From Cycloclasticus sp. (lineage in GTDB: Bacteria; Pseudomonadota; Gammaproteobacteria; Methylococcales; Cycloclasticaceae): 10,674 nucleotides of DNA. Both the position numbers and the translations under genes were made by a program. The DNA is taken from positions 1 to 10,674 of the forward strand of contig JAHRWG010000053.1 in assembly GCA_019090295.1 (NCBI GenBank). Reading direction: 5' to 3'. The notes under the pieces were generated by a model that was not told the DNA's origin, did no database searches, and saw only the letters and a list, made by a program, of their open reading frames with translations. The first letter of the stretch is position 1, and each line of letters starts with the position of its first letter. Shown one piece after another: positions 1 to 6,869 of the stretch.

Positions 1-168
1 CTTAAGCTGTTTAGCTTCAGTTCTTAGGTCTTTAATGAGCGCGTCAACATAAGACGGTTCATCATAATCATCGCGCTTTTGGTGAGAGTTGAAGTCACAG
101 TAGGGACACTTTTTAATGCACCAAGGAATATGTATGTAAAGGCTGTAATCGCTATTGATGGCGCTCAT
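1..168 (-). CDS. hemW: HemW, radical SAM heme chaperone (N-terminal 56 residues; runs off the left edge)
   Basis: The reading frame begins at ATG 168-166 and is open to base 1, giving 56 residues. It starts [17 protein letters not shown] and has the radical SAM iron-sulfur motif CIKKCPYCDF (C17, C21, C24). The residue two after the last cysteine is Phe, as in HemW. The oxygen-independent coproporphyrinogen oxidase HemN has a fourth Cys there (CxxxCxxCxC), so I call HemW rather than HemN. HemW is a cytoplasmic heme-binding chaperone that delivers heme to respiratory proteins; many databases still label it as a HemN-like oxidase. Its ATG overlaps the rdgB stop codon (ATGA), so it is the third gene of an rph-rdgB-hemW operon and is probably translationally coupled. 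The catalytic barrel and C-terminal HemN_C domain lie outside the window. Confidence 0.93.
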   Translation of the reverse strand, partial: MSAINSDYSLYIHIPWCIKKCPYCDFNSHQKRDDYDEPSYVDALIKDLRTEAKQLK

Positions 169-776
169 GCCCGCTGTTTAAAGTAGTCAGTAATTTGAGG
201 CAATAATTGTTTTAATGCTTTGGCTCGGTGACTAAGCGTGTTTTTTAACGCGGGCTCGAGCGCCGCAGACATGCTGTTCAATTCAGGAATATAAAAAACA
301 GGGTCATAGCCAAAACCATGACTGCCCTGCTTTTCAAGTGCAATACAACCTTCCCATACGCCGTGAGCGATAAGTGGAGATGGGTCGTTCTCGTGTGCCA
401 TAAACACCATGACACAGTGAAAGCGCGCACTGCGTTGGGCTTGTGGTACGTGTTTCAAAGCCTGCAATAATTTTTCAGTATTGTTTTGATCATTTGATGG
501 TAGGCCAGCGTAGCGGGCAGAATGCACCCCAGGCTGCCCGTTAAGTGCATCGACCTCTAAGCCAGAATCATCAGCAATGGTTGGTAGCTGAGATAGGCGA
601 GCAGCATGCCTAGCTTTAATAATGGCGTTTTCGACAAAGGTTGTTCCAGTTTCATCGACCTCAGTCACTTTGAACTGTGACTGAGAGATGATGTCAATCG
701 CTTGCGGCTGAAGGATCGCTTGGATTTCCGCAATTTTGCCTTTGTTGCCGCTAGCTAAAACAATTTTTTGTGTCAT
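165..776 (-). CDS. rdgB: RdgB, dITP/XTP pyrophosphatase (Ham1 family)
   Basis: This is a full-length 203-residue protein (about 197 in E. coli). It hydrolyses non-canonical purine triphosphates (dITP, ITP, XTP) to monophosphates and so keeps hypoxanthine and xanthine out of nucleic acids. Visible family motifs are the N-terminal nucleotide-binding LASGNKGK (residues 7-14), [14 protein letters not shown] (67-80) with the predicted catalytic Asp at 70, [10 protein letters not shown] (82-91), HGFGYDPVF (153-161) and SHRAKAL (182-188). The start at 776 sits in an ATGA overlap with the rph stop codon, and no strong ribosome binding site precedes it, which fits translational coupling. Its own stop overlaps the hemW start in the same way. 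It is a soluble cytoplasmic enzyme with nothing odd in the sequence. Confidence 0.96.
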   Translation of the reverse strand: MTQKIVLASGNKGKIAEIQAILQPQAIDIISQSQFKVTEVDETGTTFVENAIIKARHAARLSQLPTIADDSGLEVDALNGQPGVHSARYAGLPSNDQNNTEKLLQALKHVPQAQRSARFHCVMVFMAHENDPSPLIAHGVWEGCIALEKQGSHGFGYDPVFYIPELNSMSAALEPALKNTLSHRAKALKQLLPQITDYFKQRA

Positions 777-1489
777 TTTGCTAAGGCGTCGCGTTGGTGT
801 TGCATTAGTTCATTAATGCCTTTAGCGGCAAGGTTTAGCATCTCATCTAGCTCTTCACGTCTGAACGCATGACCTTCTGCGGTGCCTTGAACTTCAATGA
901 ATGCGCCAGCATCATTCATAATCACGTTCATATCAGTTTCAGCTTCTGAGTCTTCTGGGTAATCTAAATCAAGAACAGGTTCACCATTGTAAATACCAAC
1001 AGACACAGCGGCTAGTTGGCCGTGTAGAGGATTTTTTTTGATTTTCTTGTCTTTTAATAATGTTTCAACGGCCATCGATAGGGCAATATAGCTGCCGGTG
1101 ATGGATGCCGTGCGGGTGCCACCATCTGCTTGTAATACGTCACAATCAATGGTGATGGTGTACCCATCTAATGCGTTTAAATCAACGGCAGCACGTAGTG
1201 AGCGACCAATTAAACGTTGGATTTCTTGGGTGCGACCACTTTGCTTGCCACGTGCCGCTTCGCGACCCATGCGTGAATGAGTGGAGCGCGGTAACATGCC
1301 GTACTCGGCAGTCACCCAGCCTTGTTTCTTATCTTTCAGAAAGCGTGGAACACGGCTTTCTACCGATGCGGTGCACAGAACTTGGGTGTTGCCACAAGCG
1401 ATGAGAACAGAGCCTTCCGCATGCATGGTGAAATTGGTGGTAATGTTAACTTCGCGAAGCTCATCCGTACTACGTCCACTGGGTCTCAT
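773..1489 (-). CDS. rph: RNase PH, phosphorolytic 3'-5' exoribonuclease
   Basis: This is a 238-residue, full-length RNase PH. It uses inorganic phosphate to trim nucleotides from the 3' ends of tRNA precursors and other structured RNAs, releasing nucleoside diphosphates; family members form a hexameric ring. Conserved features are the N-terminal RPSGR (residues 2-6), [12 protein letters not shown] (33-44), [16 protein letters not shown] (84-99) with the phosphate-contacting Arg 86, [16 protein letters not shown] (117-132), and the acidic run [14 protein letters not shown] (173-186). The reading frame is intact, unlike the frameshifted copy in E. coli K-12. The start at 1489 is supported by AGGA six bases upstream. 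It is the first gene of the rph-rdgB-hemW operon. A TATAAT box lies about 27 bases upstream of the start codon. Confidence 0.97.
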   Translation of the reverse strand: MRPSGRSTDELREVNITTNFTMHAEGSVLIACGNTQVLCTASVESRVPRFLKDKKQGWVTAEYGMLPRSTHSRMGREAARGKQSGRTQEIQRLIGRSLRAAVDLNALDGYTITIDCDVLQADGGTRTASITGSYIALSMAVETLLKDKKIKKNPLHGQLAAVSVGIYNGEPVLDLDYPEDSEAETDMNVIMNDAGAFIEVQGTAEGHAFRREELDEMLNLAAKGINELMQHQRDALAK

Positions 1490-1515
1490 GTTTTTTCCTG
1501 AGTAAATAAACGCGC

Positions 1516-1521
1516 ATTATA
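1516..1521 (-). promoter_or_regulatory. Candidate -10 box of the rph-rdgB-hemW operon
   Basis: Read on the minus strand this is a perfect TATAAT, placed 27-32 bases before the rph start codon and followed by a G+C-rich discriminator (GCGCG). No good -35 hexamer lies 16-18 bases upstream (the best is about TCACCT). GC-rich discriminators are typical of promoters repressed by ppGpp, but that link here is inference. Confidence 0.45.
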
Positions 1522-1567
1522 GGCTAAGACATCAAGCAGGTGATTGATAAATACTTAAGTTGACAAT

Positions 1568-2473
1568 CTATAGGTAATTAATCGCATTTAAAAAATCATC
1601 AACGGTTTGGGGTCTTTTAACAGGGTCTATTTGCATTGCCCAATCAATGGCTTGAAGAAGTTTAGGGGTCATTGATTTCTTATAGAGGTGGTGGCAGGAA
1701 GGCAGCTTGCTAAGAGCAGCCTCATCACAAGCCGCTGGTGGAACGCTTCTGTCTAAGCAAGTTCGCATGCTCGCGCCTATTGCATACATATCGCTCCATG
1801 GGCCAAGTGGGTGGGCATTACTGTGTTGTTCGGGGGACGCATAACCCTTGGTCATGCTATGGGCTTGTGGCTGATAATTTTTTTTATACAGTAAAGCAGA
1901 TCCAAAATCTAAAATGAGGGGTGTGGTTGAGGGGCGAATAAGAATGTTGTCGGGCTTAATGTCCAAGTGCAAGACACCACGCTGGTGCATATTTTTAATG
2001 CAGCTAAGAATGGGTTTGAACGTGCTAAGAAGAAAATCGGCATCGATATGCTGGTTAGTTTTTTTAAGCTTATGGCCTAAGGTGGTTCCGTAATCGAAAT
2101 TCATCACGAGATAGGCGGTCTCATTTGTCAAGAAAAAATTTAATACGCTCACAATATTGGGGTGTTTTAAACTGCTCAATAACGTTGCTTCCTCCAGAAA
2201 TAACCGCCGGCCACGCTGAAAAAGTACAGCACTTGCAGGGTCAATGGGGGTAACCATTGAGCCATTTCTTAAGGTCAGGTGCTTAGGCTTGTATTCCTTA
2301 ATGGCCACTTGCTGCTGATCTGCTAATTGTCGAGCAAGGTAGACGGTACTAAACCCTCCCTCCGCGATAACTCTTTCGATAATATAGTCATCAATAATGT
2401 TACCAGAAGGTAGGGCTTGATCATGTGAAGAAGGTGGTGAATAAACGGTTGATGGTGGGTTTTTAGTAAACAG
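1568..2473 (-). CDS. Hanks-type serine/threonine protein kinase, probable non-canonical CTG start
   Basis: The catalytic kinase fold is complete only if the frame is read upstream of the first canonical start (GTG at 2308, 246 residues). The same frame stays open to a TAG at 2500-2498 and encodes LPSGNIIDDYIIERVIAEGG followed by FSTVYLAR, the first two beta strands and the glycine-rich loop. Between that stop and the GTG there is no ATG, GTG or TTG. An AAGAGGA ribosome binding site at 2488-2482 sits about nine bases before a CTG at 2473, giving 301 residues. Numbered from there: ATP-anchoring Lys 59 (VAIK), helix-C Glu 94 or 95, HLD 169-171 with Lys 173 and Asn 176, DFG 189-191, SPE 213-215. 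Two oddities: HRD is HLD (non-RD kinase), and the loop has Ala 37 at the usual first Gly. I see no membrane segment or sensor domain. The substrate is unknown. It is divergent from yicC. Kinase identity is secure; the start is inferred. Confidence 0.85.
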   Translation of the reverse strand: MFTKNPPSTVYSPPSSHDQALPSGNIIDDYIIERVIAEGGFSTVYLARQLADQQQVAIKEYKPKHLTLRNGSMVTPIDPASAVLFQRGRRLFLEEATLLSSLKHPNIVSVLNFFLTNETAYLVMNFDYGTTLGHKLKKTNQHIDADFLLSTFKPILSCIKNMHQRGVLHLDIKPDNILIRPSTTPLILDFGSALLYKKNYQPQAHSMTKGYASPEQHSNAHPLGPWSDMYAIGASMRTCLDRSVPPAACDEAALSKLPSCHHLYKKSMTPKLLQAIDWAMQIDPVKRPQTVDDFLNAINYL

Positions 2474-2524
2474 GGTATTAATCCTCTTGAAAACAGCCTA
2501 ATATTTATCTTTTGATAAACTCTA

Positions 2525-2530
2525 AGTATA
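2525..2530 (-). promoter_or_regulatory. Candidate -10 box for the kinase gene
   Basis: On the minus strand the sequence is TATACT (five of six consensus bases), about 52 bases upstream of the proposed CTG start. No convincing -35 element is visible, and the box falls within the leader of the divergent yicC gene. It is a weak call. Confidence 0.22.
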
Positions 2531-2539
2531 GGCGACAAA

Positions 2540-3406
2540 ATGATAAGAAGTATGACTTCCTTTGCAAGTTGTGAGGCAGAGATAGGTAGTTACACAATAA
2601 TTTGGGAAGTGCGGTCGGTTAATCACCGTTACCTTGACGTTTCATCACGCTTGCCAGAAGCCTTTCGAGCCATTGAGCCCTTAGTACGTGAAGCTGTCTC
2701 AAAGCATTTAAAACGAGGCAAAATAGAATGCAATCTTTCGTATAAAAAAGATAAGCAAGGTGAGCAAGCCATTGAAATTAACGAAGAGCGTTTGAACCAA
2801 TTACTCAATGCCGCCTCAAAAATTGAAACGGGAATGAACCATTTTCAAGCCATATCACCACTCGATATACTACGTTGGCCAGGAATTCAGGCAGAATTTA
2901 AAGAGGATATGGAGCCCATTCATCAAGCCGCTATTGAGTTGCTTAATGATGCGCTCAAACAATTGATAGAGTCCCGCGAACGTGAAGGGGCCAATATTAC
3001 CGACATGGTGACCTCACGCTGTGAACTCATCCATGAGCAAATGGTGTTGGCCAAACAGCGCCTGCCAGAAGTACAGCGGTTATTGCGTGAAAAGTTAGAA
3101 AAAAAGATTGATGACCTTTTAGCTGAGCCTGAACAGGCAAGGCTAGAACAGGAGCTTGTTTATTTTCTACAAAAAATGGATGTAGAGGAAGAGTTGGATC
3201 GCTTGGACTCACATGTTAAGGAAGTTCGACGAATTCTTGAACAAGATGAACCGGTTGGGCGGCGTTTAGATTTCCTCATGCAGGAATTAAACCGAGAAGC
3301 CAATACACTAGGGTCAAAATCTGCTGACCTACAAACAACCAATGTATCCGTTGAATTAAAAGTATTGATTGAGCAGATGCGTGAGCAAATTCAAAATATT
3401 GAATGA
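2540..3406 (+). CDS. yicC: YicC family endoribonuclease
   Basis: This is a full-length protein of 288 residues. It begins with the family hallmark MIRSMTSFA and continues with WEVRSVNHRYLDVSSRLPE (residues 22-40), the YicC-like N-terminal domain. A charged, probably coiled-coil middle section (about 125-215) follows. The C-terminal DUF1732 domain contains EELDRLDSHVKEVRRIL (217-233), PVGRRLDFLMQELNREANTL (238-257) and GSKSADL (258-264). YicC proteins have been described as a class of endoribonucleases and linked to small-RNA turnover with PNPase; nothing here identifies this copy's target. The ATG at 2540 is the conserved family start, preceded by a weak AGG seven bases upstream. In many Gammaproteobacteria yicC is followed directly by gmk; here an insertion separates them. 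The divergent neighbour is the kinase gene. Confidence 0.95.
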   Translation: MIRSMTSFASCEAEIGSYTIIWEVRSVNHRYLDVSSRLPEAFRAIEPLVREAVSKHLKRGKIECNLSYKKDKQGEQAIEINEERLNQLLNAASKIETGMNHFQAISPLDILRWPGIQAEFKEDMEPIHQAAIELLNDALKQLIESREREGANITDMVTSRCELIHEQMVLAKQRLPEVQRLLREKLEKKIDDLLAEPEQARLEQELVYFLQKMDVEEELDRLDSHVKEVRRILEQDEPVGRRLDFLMQELNREANTLGSKSADLQTTNVSVELKVLIEQMREQIQNIE

Positions 3407-3434
3407 TGCTTGGGCTTGTTTAGAAGGTTGAAGG

Positions 3435-3460
3435 CAATCGAGTTTGGTTGTTAGTTTTTT
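3435..3460 (+). terminator. Weak possible terminator after yicC
   Basis: CAATC (3435-3439) can pair with GGTTG (3446-3450) through one G-U pair and a six-base loop. TTAG and six T residues (3455-3460) follow. The stem is short, so it may not function alone. Confidence 0.25.
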
Positions 3461-3475
3461 ATTTGAAGGGTGAGG

Positions 3476-3517
3476 CATCACAGGGTTAGTATTAACCAGT
3501 GATGGCTTGAATAGCCA
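3476..3517. repeat. Two adjacent inverted repeats upstream of the AIPR gene
   Basis: CATCAC (3476-3481) pairs with GTGATG (3499-3504), and inside it GGTTA (3484-3488) pairs with TAACC (3493-3497) around the short loop GTAT. Almost overlapping is TGGCT (3503-3507), which pairs with AGCCA (3513-3517). No T tract follows either one, so they are not ordinary terminators. They lie about 70-110 bases before the AIPR start and could be an operator, an RNA fold or an island-end remnant. The pairing is read directly; the function is unknown. Confidence 0.5.
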
Positions 3518-3564
3518 ATATTGAGGCAGTCGTGTCTTGTGCTAAGTGTTAGCTTTCTATTGAG

Positions 3565-3570
3565 TATATT
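3565..3570 (+). promoter_or_regulatory. Candidate -10 box of the AIPR gene
   Basis: TATATT (five of six consensus bases) ends 18 bases before the ATG at 3589. There is no clear -35 hexamer at normal spacing; a TTGTGC at 3537 is too far away. If used, the leader would be only about a dozen bases long. Confidence 0.28.
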
Positions 3571-3588
3571 GGGAGATTGAGAAAGAAA

Positions 3589-5307
3589 ATGGATAGAATC
3601 ACAAAAAAGTTATTACAGGATTTTTTACAAGCTCAGGAAATGCAGCCTAGTGAAGAATCGAGTGATTTCGAATTATTTTGTAATTATTCGGTCTTGTCGA
3701 ATGAGTACAACAAAACATTCGATGCTAAAACAGTTACTGTTGGTGCAGGAGCTGATACTGGAATAGATGGCCTAGCCATTATTGTGAATGGGCATTTAGT
3801 TGAAGATACTGATGAAATTGACAGTTTATTAGAATCTAATGGTTTCCTCGACGTTACATATTTATTCGTTCAAGCAAAAACATCATCTAATTTTGATACC
3901 AGAGAGATGCATGCATTTTATTTTGGCGTAAGTGATTTCTTTTCTGAGGCACCGAAATTACCGAGAAATAACGATATTAAGAAGTATGCTGAACTATCTG
4001 AATACATTCTTGAGAATGCCTCTGACTTCAAAGATAACCCTATATGCAAAACCTTCTACATTACTACAGGTGTTGTAAATGAAGACCAGAACATATCAGC
4101 CGTAGTAAGTGCTTCAAAGAATGAATTAGATAGTTATAATTTATTTGAAAAAGTTGAGACTAAAGTGATTGGGGCTAATGATCTTGGTAAGCTTTACAGG
4201 AAGACTAAGAATCCAATAACTTCAAAATTTACGTTTTCTAATAAAATTACACTTCCAGAAATAGCTGGAATCGACCAATCATTTTACGGTGTACTTCCTT
4301 TTTCTGAGCTTAGGAAGTTACTGATTGATGATAATGGAAACTTACAAAGTATATTTGATGATAATGTTAGAGACTTTCAAGGTGTGGCTAACTTGGTAAA
4401 TAGTAATATAAATGAAACTTTGAATGATGAAAATCCCGAGTTGTTTAGTGTTTTAAACAATGGGGTGACCATAGTAGCTGATTCCATCAAGACATCAGCA
4501 AATACTATGACGGTATCTGATTATCAAATCGTGAATGGATGCCAAACTAGTAATGTATTGTATGAAAATAGAAACAATGCTGGAATTGATGATATTAATA
4601 TCCCCTTAAGGTTAATTGTTACTAGCAATGAAGACATAAAATCACAAATAACAGTTTCTACAAACAATCAGACTGCAATAAAGAAAGAGCAGTTAGCTGC
4701 TATGTCAGATTTCCAAAAAAACTTACAGCACTATTATGCTTCTATTAGTGGTGACGGAAAACTCTATTACGAAAGAAGAGCAAAGGAGTACAACTCTGAT
4801 AGAAATGTCGTAAAGAGAAAGATTGTTACAATCGCAAATCAAATTAAATCATTCTCCTCAATGTTTAGTAAGAACCCTCATCTGGTTACAACTTATCTTG
4901 GAACCCTAGTTAAGACTATGGGTAATCCGGGGTCAAAGTTATTTGAGGTTGATCACCAGTTTTCTCCATACTATATGGCAGGTTTAGCTTTCTATAGGTT
5001 GGATTCATTGTTCAATTCAGGAGTAATAGATAAGAAATACAAAAAGATTCGTTTCTACCTGCTTATGCTAGTACCTATGATTGCAACAAATGATGGTTTA
5101 CCACCCCTTAATAGCCAAAAGAAATGTGAGCGATACTGTAACCCAATTATAGATAAGCTAAATAATGAAGATAAGTGTACTGCTATATTTCTATTAGCAG
5201 TTGCCATTATCGATAGATCTGAGTCGGATGTGGAGGATAAACAAGCATTGAAATCACGCTCTATGACAGATCAAATTTTGGCAGCATATGATGGAGAGAA
5301 AATCTAA
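3589..5307 (+). CDS. AIPR-family (abortive phage infection) protein with nuclease-like N-terminal motifs
   Basis: This is a 572-residue protein from ATG 3589. An in-frame TTG at 3577 would add four residues, but it sits only one base after its GGGAG, so I prefer ATG. The central and C-terminal parts match the AIPR family named after abortive-infection phage-resistance proteins: VRDFQG (260-265), NNGVTIVADSI (290-300), YQIVNGCQTSNVLYEN (312-327), STNNQTAIKKEQL (357-369) and YYERR (393-397). The N-terminus has GADTGIDGLAIIV (54-66) and, after a strand, FVQAKTS (93-99). This D...QxK arrangement resembles a PD-(D/E)XK nuclease core such as in Mrr-type enzymes. I see no signal peptide or membrane segment. 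The gene is visibly more A+T-rich than its neighbours (codons such as AAT, GAT, TTA, ATA), suggesting horizontal acquisition. It stands alone with no intact partner. Family assignment is firm; the defence role is inferred and the trigger unknown. Confidence 0.88.
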   Translation: MDRITKKLLQDFLQAQEMQPSEESSDFELFCNYSVLSNEYNKTFDAKTVTVGAGADTGIDGLAIIVNGHLVEDTDEIDSLLESNGFLDVTYLFVQAKTSSNFDTREMHAFYFGVSDFFSEAPKLPRNNDIKKYAELSEYILENASDFKDNPICKTFYITTGVVNEDQNISAVVSASKNELDSYNLFEKVETKVIGANDLGKLYRKTKNPITSKFTFSNKITLPEIAGIDQSFYGVLPFSELRKLLIDDNGNLQSIFDDNVRDFQGVANLVNSNINETLNDENPELFSVLNNGVTIVADSIKTSANTMTVSDYQIVNGCQTSNVLYENRNNAGIDDINIPLRLIVTSNEDIKSQITVSTNNQTAIKKEQLAAMSDFQKNLQHYYASISGDGKLYYERRAKEYNSDRNVVKRKIVTIANQIKSFSSMFSKNPHLVTTYLGTLVKTMGNPGSKLFEVDHQFSPYYMAGLAFYRLDSLFNSGVIDKKYKKIRFYLLMLVPMIATNDGLPPLNSQKKCERYCNPIIDKLNNEDKCTAIFLLAVAIIDRSESDVEDKQALKSRSMTDQILAAYDGEKI

Positions 5308-5323
5308 CGAATAAGGTTAGATT
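5301..5323. repeat. Perfect 8-bp inverted repeat across the AIPR stop codon
   Basis: AATCTAAC (5301-5308) and GTTAGATT (5316-5323) are exact reverse complements around the seven-base loop GAATAAG. The TAA stop (5305-5307) lies inside the left arm. No T run follows, so this is not a standard terminator. Confidence 0.6.
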
Positions 5324-5325
5324 GT

Positions 5326-5367
5326 AACCCCCCCCTGTTTAAGGGGTTTAAGGGAAGCAACCCTTTT
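5326..5367 (+). terminator. Possible terminator region after the AIPR gene
   Basis: Two hairpins follow each other. The first pairs CCCC from an eight-C run (5328-5335) with GGGG (5343-5346), flanked by AA and TT that extend it. The second pairs AAGGG (5350-5354) with CCCTT (5361-5365) around AAGCAA, ending in four T residues. TTAAGGG at 5348-5354 could also pair with CCCTTAA at 5385-5391, giving a competing fold. The short T tract makes termination plausible, not certain. Confidence 0.4.
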
Positions 5368-5410
5368 ACACCACTCGGGACGCACCCTTAAGTTCTGGAA
5401 GTCAAAATAG

Positions 5411-5710
5411 CGATGGAAAAATAATAGTAAGAGTTATTACCCTACCCAACGGCGACATTTAGCACATCATGCAATAGAGGTCGGGATTTCTGAGAATGAA
5501 GCTGATAAGCTAATAGCAGAAATTATTGATGCAACGGAAAGTGTTAACCAAAAGGTATATCAGCTTTTGTCTGAAACATGCCCACGAGAGCTAACGGTAA
5601 AGTATTACAAGGGATGCATAAGCAGCCCATTAATTAGTTGTTTAATGCGTTTACGAGTTGTTGGTTTGTTGATATGGGTAAAATATGACCGTATTAGATC
5701 AATGCAGTGA
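5411..5710 (+). pseudogene. Start-less coding fragment resembling the C-terminal tail of a HipA-type toxin kinase
   Basis: The frame runs from just after a TAG (5408-5410) to TGA 5708-5710, about 99 codons, with no plausible start codon or ribosome binding site at its front. The part that reads like real protein is RHLAHHAIEVGIS, followed by ENEADKLIAEIIDATESV and YQLLSETCPREL. The pattern R-H-x3-A-x4-G-[IL]-S-x3-A-x3-[IL]-x-E resembles the final helical segment of many HipA-family proteins (HipA_C domain). The last 35 or so residues (about 5606-5707) look less protein-like and may be read past a frameshift. No catalytic kinase motifs remain. I infer a decayed remnant of a toxin-antitoxin gene left next to the AIPR gene. 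HipA identity is tentative; it could be another helical protein's tail. This fragment fills most of the 507-base gap between the AIPR gene and gmk. Confidence 0.4.
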
Positions 5711-5781
5711 ACATAATAATGAATTGACGACATTGGTTTATTTTCGTTAGCTGCTTTTTTCAAGTGTTTGGTAATCAATGA

Positions 5782-6432
<651 letters not shown>

Positions 6433-6447
6433 TATGCATAAATAGGG

Positions 6448-6453
6448 TATACT
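6448..6453 (+). promoter_or_regulatory. Candidate -10 box of rpoZ
   Basis: TATACT (five of six consensus bases) lies 42 bases before the rpoZ ATG in the gmk-rpoZ gap. At 17-base spacing the -35 is TTAATT (three of six), overlapping the end of gmk. It suggests rpoZ can be transcribed independently of gmk. Confidence 0.35.
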
Positions 6454-6495
6454 TGCCTGCTGATTAGTAGACTAAAAAATTAATAAGGGGTCCAA

Positions 6496-6768
6496 ATGGC
6501 ACGTGTAACAATATCTGATTGTCTTGAAAAATTAGATAATCGCTTTGAGTTGGTTTTATTAGCATCTAGACGTGCGCGCCAAATTATGGAAGGTGCGGAG
6601 TCGACTCTTGAAGTTGAAAATGATAAACCAACAGTGCTCGCCTTGAGAGAAATTGCTGCTGGCCTTATTAGTGAAGAAGCATTAGATGCAATTGATAACC
6701 CTCCTATCGAAGACTTGTTTACCGATGAATCAGACGCGATTGATCAAGCGGTACCTACCGAAGGGTAA
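6496..6768 (+). CDS. rpoZ: RNA polymerase omega subunit
   Basis: This is a 90-residue omega subunit (91 in E. coli). Omega wraps the C-terminal end of beta-prime and aids assembly of core RNA polymerase. The protein has the typical [20 protein letters not shown] at the N-terminus, [10 protein letters not shown], and the central [16 protein letters not shown], followed by the usual acidic, poorly conserved tail. Residues 2-5 (ARVT) are those that in E. coli help form ppGpp binding site 1 with beta-prime, and they are unchanged here, so direct ppGpp control of this polymerase is likely. A strong AAGGGG ribosome binding site stands six bases before the ATG. It lies between gmk and spoT as in E. 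coli, but a strong terminator follows it. Confidence 0.97.
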   Translation: MARVTISDCLEKLDNRFELVLLASRRARQIMEGAESTLEVENDKPTVLALREIAAGLISEEALDAIDNPPIEDLFTDESDAIDQAVPTEG

Positions 6769-6817
6769 GTCATTTCGGTCGAGCCGTTGTTCACCTTGGT
6801 TCATTGGTGATAGACTC

Positions 6818-6848
6818 AAATGCCCGTGACATTGTCATGGGCATTTTT
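6818..6848 (+). terminator. Strong intrinsic terminator between rpoZ and spoT
   Basis: AAATGCCCGTGAC (6818-6830) pairs with GTCATGGGCATTT (6834-6846) over 13 positions, including one G-U pair, around the three-base loop ATT. The right arm runs into five T residues (6844-6848). This is a classic Rho-independent terminator. It ends 21 bases before the spoT start codon, so transcripts from rpoZ should largely stop here. Confidence 0.85.
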
Positions 6849-6869
6849 ATGTAAGCAAAAGGTATAGTT

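Noticed and set aside
1098..1505. Several plus-strand frames opposite rph.
   Set aside because: rph is conserved over its whole length, and the opposite frames lack ribosome binding sites and protein-like composition.
2309..2473. A frameshift between the kinase body and its N-terminus.
   Set aside because: The glycine-rich loop is in the same frame as the rest of the kinase, with no interruption. Only the start codon is unusual.
2323..2538. A 71-codon minus-strand frame starting at TTG 2538, upstream of the kinase.
   Set aside because: It is in a different frame from the conserved kinase loop, overlaps the kinase coding sequence, and its product has no recognisable pattern. It is a shadow of the kinase gene and the divergent leader.
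5302..5322. ATCTAAC and GTTAGAT match the integron attC core consensus RYYYAAC and GTTRRRY, suggesting that the AIPR gene is a gene cassette.
   Set aside because: The two cores are only seven bases apart, far less than in known attC sites, there are no L boxes, and no GTTRRRY core lies at the expected place upstream of the gene. It is better described as a simple inverted repeat.
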